64,000 bases of DNA from Pohlia nutans. Its lineage: Eukaryota; Streptophyta; Bryopsida; Bryales; Mniaceae. The stretch covers positions 2,668,501 to 2,732,500 of the forward strand of contig CM040093.1 of the NCBI GenBank assembly GCA_022496805.1, read 5' to 3'. The notes below the pieces were generated by a model. The model was not told the DNA's origin. It worked only from the letters and a program-made list of their open reading frames with translations, and searched no databases. Both the position numbers and the translations under genes were made by a program. Positions within the stretch are counted from its first letter, which is position 1. Each line of letters opens with the position of its first letter. This document shows, piece after piece, positions 46,260 through 61,140 of this stretch.

Positions 46260-48540
46260 GTGGGATTAGCCACCATAGTCATTCTCAACACAAAACTCTA
46301 TGGTGTCCAATCCCACGGATCCCTGGGATTACCCATCGTAGTCTTTCTCAACACAAAACTCTATGGTATCCAATCCCACGGATCCGTGGAATTAGCCACC
46401 ATAGTCTTTTTCAACACAAAACGCTACGGTGTCCAATCCCACGGATCCGTGGGATTAGCCACCATAGTCTTTTTCAACACAAAACTCTATGGTGTCCAAT
46501 CCCAGGGATCCGTCGGATTAGCCACCATAGAGTTTTTCTCAACACAAAACTCCATGGTGTCCAATCCCACGGATCCGTGGGATAAGCCACCATAGTCTTT
46601 CTCAACACAAAACTGCATGCTGTCCAATCCCACGGATCCGTGGGATTAGCCATCGTAGTCTTTCTCACCACAAAACTCTATAGTATCCAATCCCACAGAT
46701 CCGTGGCATTAACCACCATAGAGTTTTAACCAACACAAAACTCTATGGTGTCCAATCCCACGAATCCGTGGGATTAGCCACCATAGTCTTTCTCAACACA
46801 AAACTCCATGGTGTCCAATCCCACAGATTCATGGGATTAGCCACCATAGTCTTTCTCAACACAAAACTCTAAGATGTCCAATCCCACGGATCCGTGGGAT
46901 TAGCCATCGTAGTCTTTCTCAACACAAAACTCTATGGTATCCAATCCCACGGATCCGTGGGATTAGCCACCATAGTCTTTCTCAACACAAAACTCTATGG
47001 TGTCCAATCCCACGGATCCGTGGGATTAGCCACCATAGTCATTCTCAACACAAAACTCTATGGTGTCCAATCCCACGGATCCCTGGGATTACCCATCGTA
47101 GTCTTTCTCAACACAAAACTCTATGGTATCCAATCCCACGGATCCGTGGAATTAGCCACCATAGTCTTTCTCAACACAAAACGCTACGGTGTCCAATCCC
47201 ACGGATCCGTGGGATTAGCCACCATAGTCATTTTCAACACAAAACTCTATGGTGTCCAATCCCAGGGATCCGTCGGATTAGCCACCATAGAGTTTTTCTC
47301 AACACAAAACTCCATGGTGTCCAATCCCACGGATCCGTGGGATAAGCCACCATAGTCTTTCTCAACACAAAACTGCATGCTGTCCAATCCCACGGATCCC
47401 TGGCATTAGCCATCGTAGTCTTTCTCACCACAAAACTCTATAGTATCCAATCCCACAGATCCGTGGGATTAACCACCATAGAGTTTTAACCAACACAAAA
47501 CTCTATGGTGTCCAATCCCACGAATCCGTGGGATTAGCCACCATAGTCTTTCTCAACACAAAACTCCATGGTGTCCAATCCCACAGATTCATGGGATTAG
47601 CCACCATAGTCTTTCTCAACACAAAACTCTAAGATGTCCAATCCCACGGATCCGTGGGATTAGCCATCGTAGTCTTTCTCAACACAAAACTCTATGGTAT
47701 CCAATCCCACGGATCCGTGGGATTAGCCAGCATAGTCTTTCTCAACACAAAACTCTATGGTGTCCAATCCCACGGATCCGTGGGATTAGCCACCATAGTC
47801 ATTCTCAACACAAAACTCTATGGTGTCCAATCCCACGGATCCCTGGGATTACCCATCGTAGTCTTTCTCAACACAAAACTCTATGGTATCCAATCCCACG
47901 GATCCGTGGAATTAGCCACCATAGTCTTTCTCAACACAGAACGCTACGGTGTCCAATCCCACGGATCCGTGGGATTAGCCACCATAGTCTTTCTCAACAC
48001 AAAAATCTATGGTGTCCAATCCCAGAGATCCGTCGGATTAGCCACCATAGAGTTTTTCTCAACACAAAACTCCATGGTGTCCAATCCCACGGATCCGTGG
48101 GATAAGCCACCATAGTCTTTCTCAACACAAAACTGCATGCTGTCCAATCCCACGGATCCGTGGCATTAGCCATCGTAGTCTTTCTCAACACAAAACTCTA
48201 TAGTATCCAATCCCACAGATCCGTGGGATTAACCACCATAGAGTTTTAACCAACACAAAACTCTATGGTGTCCAATCCCACGAATCCGTGGGATTAGCCA
48301 CCATAGTCTTTCTCAACACAAAACTCCATGGTGTCCAATCCCACAGATTCATGGGATTAGCCACCATAGTCTTTCTCAACACAAAACTCTAAGATGTCCA
48401 ATCCCACGGATCCGTGGGATTAGCCATCGTATTCTTTCTCAACACAAAATTCTATGGTATCCAATCCCACGGATCCGTGGGATTAGCCACCATAGTCTTT
48501 CTCAATACAAAACTCCATGGTGTCCAATCCCACGGATCCG
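46260..48540. repeat. Higher-order repeat of 760 bp, three copies
   Basis: Blocks of about 12 monomers recur at 760-base intervals (46260, 47020, 47780), with shared variants such as CTGGGATTACCCATCG, TAGAGTTTTAACCAACAC and AGATTCATGGGATT. Confidence 0.85.
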
Positions 48541-51500
48541 TGGGATTAGCCACCATAGTCTTTCTCAACACAAAATGCTATGGTGTCCAATCCCACGGAT
48601 CCGTGGGATTAGCCACCATAGTCTTTCTCATCACAAAACTCTATGGAGTCCAATCCCACGGATCAAAGGAATTAGCCACCATATAGATTTTAACAACACA
48701 AAACTCCATTGAGTCCAATCCCACGGATCCGTGGGATTAGCCACCATAGTGTTTCTCAACACAAAACTCCATGGTGTCCAATCCCACAGATCCGTGGGAT
48801 TAACCACCATAGTTTTTTTTCAACACAAAACTCCATGGTGTCCATTCCCACGAATCCGTGGGATTAGCCACCATAGTCTTTCTCAATACAAAACTCCATG
48901 GTGTCCAATCCCACGGATCCGTGGGATTAGCCACCATAGTCTTTCTCAACACAAAACTCGATGATGTTCAATGCCACGGATCCGTGGGATTAGCCATCGT
49001 AGTCTTTCTCAACACAGAACTCCTTGGTGTCCAATTCTACGGATCCGACGGATTAGCTACCATAGAGTTTTTTGCAACGGAAAACTCTATGGTGGCCAAT
49101 GCCACGGATCCGGGGGATTTGTGAAAATAGAGTTTTTCTCGACACAAAAGTCCATGGTGTCCAATCCCGAGGATCCGAGGGATTAGCCACCATAGTCTTT
49201 CTCAACACAGAACTCCATGGTGTGCAATCTCATCGATATGTGGGATTAGCCACCATAGTCTTTCTCAACACAAAACTCCATGATGTTCAATCCCACGGAT
49301 CCGTGGGATTAGCCATCGTAGTCTTTCTCAACACAGAACTCCATGGTGTCCCATTCCACAGATCCGTGGGATTAGCTACCATAGAGTATTTTGCAACGAA
49401 AAACTCTGTGGTAGCCAATCCCACGGATCAGTGGGATTTGACACCATAGAGTTTTTCTCAACACAAAAGTCCATGGTGTCCAATTCCACGGATCCGTGGG
49501 ATTAGCCACCATAGTCTTTCTCAACACAAAACTCCATGGTGTCGAATCCCATGGATACGCGGGATAAGCCACCAGAGTTTTTTCCAACACAGAACTCCAT
49601 GGTGTCCCATTCCATGGATCCGTGGAATTAGCTACCATAGAGTATTTTGCAACGGAAAACTCTATGGTGGCCAATCCCACAGATCCGTGGGATTAGACGC
49701 CATAGAGTTTTTCCCAACACAAAACTCCATGGTGTCCAATCCCACGAATCCGTGGGATTAGCCACCTTAGTCTTTCTCAACACAATACTCCATGGCGTCC
49801 AATCCCAAGGATCCGAGGGATTAGCCACCATAGAGTTTTTCTCAACACAAAACTCCATGGTCTCCAATCCCAGGGATCCGTGGGATAAGCCACCATAGTC
49901 TTTCTCAACACAAAACTGCATGCTGTCCAATCTCACGGATCCGTGGCATTAGCCATCGTAGTCTTTCTCACCACAAAACTCTATGGTATCCAATCCCACA
50001 GATCCGTAGGATTAACCACCATAGAGATTTAATCAACACAAAACTCTATGGTGTCCAATCACACGAATCCGTGGGATTAGCCACCATAGTCTTTCTCAAC
50101 ACAAAACGCTATGGTTTCCAATCCCACGGACCCGTGGGATTAGCCACCATAGTCTTTTTCAACACAAAACTCCATGGTGTCCAATCCCACGGATCCGTGG
50201 GATTAGCTACCATTGAGTTTTTTGCAACGGAAAACTCTATGGTGGCCAATCCCACAGATCCGTGGGATTAGACGCCATAGGGTTTTTCCCAACACAAAAC
50301 TCCATGGCGTCCAATCCCACGAATCCGTGGGATTTGCCACCTTAGTCTTTCTCAACACAATACTCGATGGCGTCCAATCCCAGGGATCCGTGGGATTAGC
50401 CACTATAGAGTTTCTCTCAACACAAAAATCCATGGTGTCCAATCCCACTGATCCGTGGAATAAGCCACCGTAGTCTTTCTCAACACAAAACTGCATGCTG
50501 TCCAATCCCACGGATCCGTGGCATTAGCCATCGTAGTCTTTCTCAACACAAAACTCAATGGTATCCTATCCCACAGATCCGCGGGATTAACTACAATAGA
50601 GTTTTAACCAACACAAAACTCTATGGTGTCCAATCCCACGAATCCGTGGGATTAGCCACCATAGTCTTTCTCAACACAAAACTCTATGTTGTCCAATCCC
50701 ACGGATTCGTGGGACTAGCCACCTTAGAGTTTTCGGAACACAAAACTCCATGGTGTCCAATCTCACGGATCCGTGAGATTAGCCACCATAGTCTTTCTCA
50801 ACACAAAACTCCATGGTGTCCAATCCCACGGATTCATGGGATTAATCACCATAGTCTTTCTCAACACAAAACGCTATGGTGTCCAATCCCACGGATACGC
50901 GGGATTAGCCACTATAGTTTTCCCAACACAGAACTCCATGGTGTCCAATCCCACGGATCCGTGGGATTAGCTACCATAGAGTTTTTTGCAACGGAGAACT
51001 CTATGGTGGCCAATCCCACAGATCCGTGGGATTAGTTTCCATACAGTTTTCCCCAACACAAAACTCCATGGTGTCCAATCCCACGAATCCGTGGGATTAG
51101 CCACCTTAGTCTTTCTCAACACAATACTCCATGGCGTCCAATCCTAGGGATCCGTGGGATTAGCCACCATAGAGTTTTCCTCAACACAAAACTCCATGGT
51201 CTCCAATCCCAGGGATCCGTGGGATAAGCCACCATAGTCTTTCTCAACACAAAACTGCATGCTGTCCAATCCCACGGATCTGTGGCATTAGCCATCCTAG
51301 TCTTTCTCAACACAAAACTCTATGGTATCCAATCCCACAGATCCGTAGGATTAACCACCATAGAGATTTAACCAACACAAAACTCTATGGTGTCCAATCA
51401 CACGAATCCGTGGGATTAGCCACCATAGTCTTTCTCAACACAAAACGCTATGGTGTCCAATCCCACGGACCCGTGGGATTAGCCACCATAGTCTTTCTCA

Positions 51501-52295
51501 ACACAAAACTCCATGGTGTCCAATCCCACAGATACGTGGGATTAGCGACCATAGTTTTTCCCAACACAGAACTCGATGATGGCCAATCCCACGGATCCGT
51601 GGGAATAGCTACCATAGAGTTTTTTGCAACGGAAAACTCTATGGTGGCCAATCCCACAGATCCGTGGGATTAGACGCCATAGAGTTTTTCCCAACACAAA
51701 ACTCCATGGTGTCCAATCCCACGAATCCGTGGGATTAGCCACCTTAGTCTTTCTCAACACAATACTCGATGGCGTCCAATCCCAGGAATCCGTGGGATTA
51801 GACACCATAGAGTTTCTCTCAACACAAAACTCCATGCTGTCGAATACTACAGATCCGTGGGATAAGCCACCGTAGTCTTTCTCAACACAAAACTGCATGC
51901 TGGCCAATCCCACGGATCCGTGGGATTAGCCATCGTAGTCTTTCTCAACACAGAACTCTATGGTGTCCAAACCCATGGATCCGTGAGATTAGCTACCCTA
52001 GAGTTTTTTGCAATGGAAAACTCTATGGTGGCCAATCCCACGGATTCGTGGGATTCGACACCATAGAGTTTTTCTCAACACAAAAGTCCATGGTGTCCAA
52101 TCTCACGGGTCCGTGGGATTAGCCACCATAGTGTTCCTCAACACAAAACTCGACGGTGTCCAATCCCACGGATCCGTGGGATTAGCCACCATAGTCCTTC
52201 TCAACACAAACTGCTATGGTGTCTAATCCCACGGATCCGTGGGATGATCCATCGTAGTCTTTCTCAACACAAAACTCTATGGTATCCAATTCAAA

Positions 52296-53760
52296 ACTCC
52301 ATGGTGTCGAATCCCACGGATCCGTGGCATTAGACATCATAGTCTTTCTCAACACAAAACGCTATGGTGTCCAATCCCATGGATCCGTGGGATTAGCCAT
52401 CATAGTCTTTCTCAACACTAAACTCTATGGTATCCAATCACACGGATCCGTGGAATAAGCCACCATAGTCTTTCTCAACACCAAACTCCATAGAGTCCAG
52501 TCCCGCGGATCTGTGGGATTAGCTACCATAGAGTATTTTGCAACGGAAAACTCTATGGTAGCCAATCCCACAGATCCGTGGGATTTGACACCATAGAGTT
52601 TTTCTCAACACAAAAGTCCATGGTGTCTAATTCCACGGATCCGTGGGATTAGCCACCATAGTTTTCCTCAACACAGAACTCCATGGTGTCCAATCCCACG
52701 GATCCGTGGGATTAGCTACCATAGAGTTTTTTGCAACGGAAAACTCTACGGTGGCCAATGCCACGGATCCGTGGCATTTGTCAACATAGAGTTTTTCTCC
52801 ACACAAAAGTCCATGGTGTCCAATCCCATGGATCCCTGAGATTAGCCACCATAGTCTTCTCAACACAGAACTCCATGGTGTTCAATCCCACGGATCCGTG
52901 GGATTAGCCACCATAGTCTTGCTCAACACAAAAGTCCATGGTGTCCAATCCCACGGATTCGTGGGATTAGCTACCCTAGAGTTTTTTGCAACGGAAAACT
53001 CTATGGTGGCCAATCCCACAGATCCGTGAGATTTGAGACCATAGAGAGTTTCTCAACACAAAAGTCCATGGTGTCCAATCCTACCGATCCGTGGGATTAG
53101 CGACCATAGTCTTTGTCAACACCAAACTCCATGGTGTTCAATCCCACGGATCCGTGGGATTAGCCTCCATAGAGTTTTACTGAACACAAAACCCCATGGT
53201 GTCCAATCCCATGGATCCGTGGGATTAGCCACCATAGTCTTTCTCAACACAAAACTCCATGGTGTTCAATCCCACGCATCCGTGGGATTAACCACCATAG
53301 TCTTTCTCAACACAAAAATCCATGGTGTTCAATCCCACGGATCCGTGGCATTAGACATCATAGTCTTTCTCAACACAAAACGCTATGGTGTCCAATCCCA
53401 TGGATCCGTGGGATTAGCCATCATTGTCTTTCTCAACACTAAACTCTATGGTATCCAATCACACGGATCCGTGGAATAAGCCACCATAGTCTTTCTCAAC
53501 ACAAAACTCCATAGAGTCCAGTCCCGCGGATCCGTGGGATTAGCTACCATAGAGTATTTTGCAACGGAAAACTCTATGGTAGCCAATCCCACAGATCCGT
53601 GGGATTTGACACCATAGAGTTTTTCTCAACACAAAAGTCCATGGTGTCTAATTCCACGGATCCGTGGGATTAGCCACCATAGTTTTCCTCAACACAGAAC
53701 TCCATGGTGTCCAATCCCACGGATCCGTGGGATTAGCTACCATAGAGTTTTTTGCAACGG
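52296..53760. repeat. Higher-order repeat of about 1021 bp
   Basis: The variant run GGCATTAGACATCATAG, then CCATGGATCC and AGTCCCGCGGATC, is repeated at an offset of about 1021 bases. Confidence 0.7.
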
Positions 53761-55959
53761 AAAACTCTATCGTGGCCAATCCCACAGATCCGTGGGATTA
53801 GACACCATAGAGTTTTTCTCAACACAATACTCCATGGTGTCCAATCCCACGAATCCGTGGGATAAGCCGCCTAAGTCTTTCTCAACACAAAACTCCATGG
53901 CGTCCAATCCCACGGATCCGTGGGATTAGACACGATAGTCCTTCTCAACACAAAACTCCTTGGTGTCCAATCCCACGGATCCGAGGGATTAGCCACTATA
54001 GTCTTACTCAACACAAAACTCTGTGGTGTCCAATCTCACGGATCCGTGGGATTAGCCACCATAGAGTTTTTCTCAACACAAAACTCCATGGTGTCCAATC
54101 CAACGGATCCCTGTGATTAGCTACAATAGAGTTTTTTGCAACGGAAAACTCTATGGGTTACAATCCCACGGATCCGTGAGATTGGACACCATAGAGTTTA
54201 TCTCAAAACAAAAGTCTATGGTGTCCAATCAGACGGATTCGTGGGATTAGCCACCATAGTCTTTCTCAACACAAAACTCCATAGTGTCCAATCCCACGGA
54301 TCCGTGGCATTTGCCACCATAGTCTTTTTGAACACAAAACGCTATGGTGTCCAATCCCACGGATCCGTGGGATTAGCCATCGTAGTCTTTCTCAACACAA
54401 AACTCTATGGTATCCAATCCCACGGATTCGTGGGATTAGCCACCCTAGTCTTTCTCAACACAAAACTCCATGGTGTTCAATCCTACAGATCCGTGGGAAT
54501 AGCCACCATAGTCTCCCTCAACACAAAACTCCATGGTGTCCAATCACAAGGATCCGTGGGATTAGCCACCATAGTCTTTTTCAACACAAAACTCTATGGT
54601 GTCCAATCCCACGGATCCGTGGGATTAGCCACCATAGTCGTTCGCAACACAAAACGCTATAGTGTCCAATCCCACGGGTGTGTGGGATTACCCAACATAG
54701 TCTTTCTCAACACAAAACGCTATGGTATCAAATCGCGCGGATCCGTGGGATTAGCCACTATAGTCTTTCTCAACACTAAACTCCATGCTATCCAATCCCA
54801 CGGATCCGTGGGATTAGCCACCATAGTCTTTCGCAACACAAAACTTGATGGTGTCCAATCCCACGGATCCGTGGGATTAGCCACCATAGAGTTAATGTCA
54901 ACACAGAACTCCATGGTGTCCAATCCCACGGATCCGTGGGATTAGCCAACATAGTCTTTCTCAACACATAACGCTATGGTGTCAAATCCCACGGATCCGT
55001 GGGATTAGCCACCATAGAGTTTTTCTCAACACAGAACTCCATAGTGTCCAATCCTACGGATCTGTAGTATTAGCCACCATAGTCTTTCCCAACAAATACT
55101 TCCATGGTGTCCAATTTCACGGATCCGTGGCATTTGCCACCATAGTCTTTCTCAACAAAAAACTGTATGGTGTCCTATCCCAGGGAGTCGTGGGATTAGC
55201 CACTATAGTCTTACTCAACACAAAACTCTATGGTGTCCAATCCCACGGATCCGTGGGATTAGCCATCGTAATCTTTCTCAACACAAAACTCCATGGTGTC
55301 CGGTCCCGCGGATCCGTGGGATTAGCTACCATAGAGTATTTTGCAACGGAAAACTCTATGGTAGCCAAACCCACGGATCCGTGGGATTTGACACCATAGA
55401 GTTTTTCTCAAAACAAAAGTCTTTGGTGTCCAATTACTCGGATCCGTGAGATTAGCCACCATAGTTTTTCTCAACAAAGAACTCCATGGACTCCAATCCC
55501 ACGGATCCGTGGGATTAGCTACCATAGAGTTTTTTGCAATGGAGAACTCTATGTTGGCCAATCCCACAGATCCGTGGAATTAGTTACCATAGAGTTTTTC
55601 TCAACACAAAACTCCATGGCGTCCAATCCCACAGATCCGTGGGATTAGCCACCATAGTCCTTCTCAACACAAAACTCCATGGTGTCCAATCCCACGGATC
55701 CGTGGGATAAGCCACCAAAGTCTTTTTCAACACAAAAGTTCATGGTGTCCAATCCCAGGGATCCCTGGGATTAGCCACCATAGAGTTTTTCTCAACACAA
55801 AACTCCATGGTGTCCAATCCCACGGATCCATGTGATTAGCTACAATAGAGTTTTTTCCAACGGAAAACTCTATGGTGGACAATCCCGCGGATTCGTGGGA
55901 TTTGACACCATAGAGTTTTTCTCAACACAAAAGTCCATGGTGTCCAATCTGACGGATTC

Positions 55960-57615
55960 GTGGGATTAGCCACCATAGTCTTTCTCAACACAGAATTCTA
56001 TGGTGTTCAATCCCACGGATCCGTGGAACTAGCCACCATAGGCTTTTTCAACACAAAACTCCATGGTGTCCAATCCCACGGATCCGTGGCATTTGCCACC
56101 ATAGTCTTTCTGGACACAAAACGCTATGGTGTCCAATCCCACGGATTCGTGGGATCAGCCACCCTAGTCTTTCTCAACACAAAACTCCATGGTGTTCAAT
56201 CCCACGGATCCGTGGGATTAGCCACCATAGTCTCTCTCAACACAAAACTCCATGGTGTCCAATCACATGGATCCGTGGGATTAGCCACCATAGTCTTTTT
56301 CAACACAAAACTCTATGGTGTCCAATCCCACGGATCTGTGGGATTAGCCACCGTAGTCGTTCTCAACACAAAACGCTATGGTGTCCAATCCCACGGGTGC
56401 GTAGGAATACCCAACATAGTCTTTTTCATCACAAAACGCTATGGTGTCCAATCGCACGGATCCGTGGGATTAGCCACCATAGTCTTTCGCAACACAAAAC
56501 TGGATGGTGTCCAATCGCACGGATCCGTGGGATTAGCCACCATAGTCTTTCGCAACACAAAACTGGATGGTGTCCAATCCCACGGATCCGTGGGATTAGC
56601 CACCATAGAGATTTTCTCAACACAAAACTCCATGGTGTCCAATCCAACGGATCCCTGTGATTAGCTACAATAGAGTTTTTTGCAACGGAAAACTCTGTGG
56701 TGGACAATCCCACGGATCCGTGGAATTTGACACCATAGAGTTTTTCTCAACAGAAAAGTCCATGGTGTCCAATCTGACGGATTCGTGGGATTAGTCACCA
56801 TAGTCTTTCTCAACACAGAATTCCATGGTGTTCAATCCCACGGATCCGTGGGATTAGCCACCATAGGCTTTCTCAACACAAAACTCCATGGTGTTCAATC
56901 CCACGGATCCATGGCATTTGCCACCATAGTCTTTCTTAACACAAAACGCTATGGTGTCCAATCGCACGGATCCGTGGGATTAGCCATCGTAGTCTTTCTC
57001 CACACAAAACTCTATGGTATCCAATCCCACGGATTCGTGGGATTAGCCACCCTAGTCTTTCCCAACACAAAACTCCATGGTATTCAATCCCACGGATCCG
57101 TGGGATTAGCCACCATAGTCTCTCTCAACACAAAACTCCATGCTGTCCAATCACATGGATCCGTGGGATTAGCCACCATAGTCTTTTTCAACACAAAACT
57201 CTATGGTGTCCAACCCCACGGATCCGTGGGATTAGCCACCATAGTTGTTCTCAACACAAAACGCTATGGTGTCCAATCCCAGGGGTGCGTGGGATTACCC
57301 AACATAGTCTTTCTCAACACAAAACGCTATGGTGTCCAATCGCACGAATCCGTGGGATTAGCCACCATAGTCTTTCTCAACACTAAACTCCATGCTGTCC
57401 AATCCCACGGATCCGTGGGATTAGCCACCATAGTCTTTCACAACACAAAACTTGATGGTGTCCAATCCCACGGATCCGTGGGATTAGCGACCATAGTCTT
57501 TCTTAACACAAAACTCCATGGTGTCCAATCCCACGCATCCATGGGATTAGCCACCATAGAGTTTATCTCAACACAAAACTCCATGGTGTCGAATCTCACG
57601 GATCCGTGGCATTAG
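55960..57615. repeat. Higher-order repeat of about 825 bp
   Basis: The variant series CTGACGGATTCGTGGG, ACCATAGGCTTT and ATTACCCAACATAGTC (ATACCC in one copy) recurs at 825-base spacing; a related block begins near 54235. Confidence 0.75.
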
Positions 57616-58373
57616 TCACCATAGTCTTTCTCAATACAAAACTTTATAGTGTCCTATCCCAGGGATCCATGGGATTAGCCACCATAGAGTTTATCTCAAC
57701 ACAAAACTCCATGCTGTCCAATCCCACGGATCCGTGGGATTAGCCACCATAGTCTTTCGCAACACAAAACTCCTTGATGTTCAATCCCACGTATCCGTGG
57801 GATTAGCCACCATAGAGTTTATCTCAACACAAAACTCCATGCTGTCCAATCCCACGGATCCGTGGGATTAGCCACCATAGTCTTTCGCAACACAAAACTC
57901 CATGATGTTCAATCCCATATATCCGTGGGATTAGCCACCATAGAGTTTATCTCAACACAAAACTCCATGGTGTCGAATCCCACGCATCCGTGGCATTAGC
58001 CACCATAGTCTTTCTCAACACAAAACTGTATGGTGCCTATCCCAGGAATTCGTGGGATTAACCACCATAGTCTTTCTCAACACTAAACTTCATGGTGTCC
58101 AATCCCACGGATCCGTGGAATTAGCCACTATAGTCTTACTCAACACAAAACTCTATGGTGTCCAATCCCACGGATCCGTGGGATTAACCACCATAGATTT
58201 TTTCTCGATACAAATCTCCAAGGTGTCCAATCCCACGGATGAGTGGGATTAGCCAGCGTAGTCTTTCTCAACAGAGAACTCCATGGTGTCCTGTCCCACG
58301 GATTCGTGGGATTAGCTACCATAGAGTTTTTTGCAACGGAAAACTCTATGGTGGCCAATCCCACGGATCCGTA

Positions 58374-59440
58374 GGATTCGACACCAGAGAGTCTTTCTCA
58401 ACACAAAAGTCCATGGTGTCTTATCCCACGGATCCGTGGGATTAGCCACCATAGTCTTTCTCAACACGAAACTCCATGGTGATCAATCCCACGGATCATT
58501 GGGATTAGCCCCCATAGAGTTTCTCTCAACACAAAACTCCATGGTGTCTAATCCCACGGATCCGTGGGATTAGCCACCATAGTCTTTCTCAACACAAAAT
58601 TCTATGGTGTGCAATCCCAGGGATCCGTGGGAATAACCACCATAGAGTTTTTGTCAACACAAAACTCCATGGTGTCCAATCCCACGGATCTGTGGCATTA
58701 GCCATCGTAGTCTTTCTCAACACAGAACTCCATGGTGTCCAATCCCACGGATTTGTGGGATTAGCTACCATAGAGTCTTTTGCAACGGAAAACTCTATGG
58801 TGGCCAATGCCACGGATCCGTAGGATTCGACACCAGAGAGTCTTTCTCAACACAAAAGTCCATGGTGTCTAATCCCACGGATCCGTGGGATTAGCCAGCA
58901 TAGTCTTTCTCAACACGAAACTCCATGGTGATCAATCCCACGGATCATTGGGATTAGCCCCCATAGAGTTTCTCTCAACACAAAACTCCATGGTGTTTAA
59001 TCCCACGGATCCGTGGGATTAGCCACCATAGTCTTTCTCAACACAAAATTCTATGGTGTGCAATCCCAGGGATCCGTGGGAATAACCACCATAGAGTTTT
59101 TGTCAACACAAAACTCCATGGTGTCCAATCCCACGGATCTGTGGCATTAGCCATCGTAGTCTTTCTCAACACAGAACTCCATGGTGTCCAATCCCACGGA
59201 TTCGTGGGATTAGCTACCATAGAGTTTTTTGCAACGGAAGACTCTATGGTGGCCAATCCCACGGATCCGTAGGATTCGACACCGGAGAGTCTTTCTCAAC
59301 ACAAAAGTTCATGGTGTCTAATCCCACGGATCCGTGGGATTAGCCACCATAGTCTTTCTCAACACGAAACTCCATGGTGATCAATCCCACGGATCATTGG
59401 GATTTGCCACCATAGAGTTTTTCTCAACACAAAATTACAT
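58374..59440. repeat. Higher-order repeat of about 449 bp
   Basis: GATTCGACACC followed by AGAGAGTC or GGAGAGTC occurs near 58377, 58826 and 59275, with shared CGGATCATTGGGATT downstream. Confidence 0.75.
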
Positions 59441-59499
59441 GGTGACCAATCCCACGGATCCGTGGGATTAGCCAGCATAGTCTTTCTCAACACAAAACT

Positions 59500-61140
59500 C
59501 TATGGTGTCCAATGCCACGGATCCGTGGGATTAGCCACCATAGTCTTTCTCATCACAAAACTCCATGGTATCCAATCCCACGGATCCGTGAGATTAGCTA
59601 CCTTAGTCTTTCTCGACACATAACGCTATGGTGTCCAATCCCACGGATCCGTGGGTTTAACCACGATAGTCTTTCGCAACACAAAATTCTATGGTGTCCA
59701 ATGCCACGGATCCGTGGGTTTAACCACGATAGTCTTTCGCAACACAAAATTCTATGGTGTCCAATGCCACGGATCCGTGGGTTTAGCCACTATAGTCTTT
59801 CTCAACACAAAACTCCATGGTGTCCAATCCTACGGATCCGTGGGATAAGCCACAAGTCATTCTCAACACAAAACTTCATGGTGTCCTATGCCAGGGATCC
59901 GTGGGATTAGCCACCATAGTCTTTCTCATCACAAAACTCCATGGTGTCCAATCCCACGGATCCGTGGGATTAGCCACCATAGTCTTACTCAACACAAAAC
60001 TCTATGGTGTCCTATGCCAGGGATCCGTGGGATTAGCCACCATAGAGTTTATCTCAATTCAAAACTCCATGGTGTCGAATCCCACGGATCCGTGGGATTA
60101 GCCACCATATTCTTTCTCAACACATAACGCTATGGTGTCCAATCCCACGGATCCGTGGGATTATCTACCATAGAGTTTTTTGCAACGGAAAACTCTATGG
60201 TGGCCAATCCCACGGATCCGTGGGATTTGACACCATAGAGTTTTTTTCAACACAAAAGTCCATGGTGTCCAATCCCACAGATCCGTGGGATTAGCCACAA
60301 TAGTCTTTCTCAACACAAAACTCTATGGTGTCCAATGCCACGGATCCGTGGGATTAGCCACCATAGTCTTTCTCATCACAAAACTCCATGGTATCCAATC
60401 CCACGGATCCGTGGGATTAGCCACCTTAGTCTTTCTCGACACATAACGCTATGGTGTCCAATCCCACGGATCCGTGGGTTTAACCACCATAGTCTTTCGC
60501 AACACAAAATTCTATGGTGTCCAATGCCACGGATCCGTGGATTTAGCCACCATAGTCTTTCTCAACACAAAACTCCATGGTGTCCAATCCTACGGATTCG
60601 TGGGATTAGCCACCATAGTCTTTCTCAACACAAAACTCCATGGTGTCCAATCCCACGGATCCGTGGGATTAGCCACCATAGTCTTACTCAACACAAAACT
60701 CTATGGTGTCCTATGCCAGGGATCCGTGGGATTAGCCACCATAGAGTTTATCTCAATTCAAAACTCCATGGTGTCGAATCCCACGGATCCGTGGGATTTG
60801 CCACCATATTCTTTCTCAACACATAACGCTATGGTGTCCAATCCCACGGATCCGTGGGATTATCTACCATAGAGTTTTTTGCAACGGAAAACTCTATGGT
60901 GGCCAATCCCACGGATCCGTGGGATTTGACACCATAGAGTTTTTTTCAACACAAAAGTCCATGGTGTCCAATCCCACAGATCCGTGGGATTAGCCACAAT
61001 AGTCTTTCTCAACACAAAATTCTATGGTGTCCAATCCCACGGATCCCTGGGATTAGTTACCATAGTCTTTCTCAACAGAGAACTCCATGGTGTTTCATCC
61101 CACGGATCCGTGGGATTACCCACCATAGAGTTTTTTGCAA
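59500..61140. repeat. Higher-order repeat of about 823 bp, two copies
   Basis: CCAATGCCACGG near 59509 and 60332 starts two blocks with shared variants including GGTTTAACCAC(G/C)ATAG and TAGAGTTTATCTCAATTC. Confidence 0.75.
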
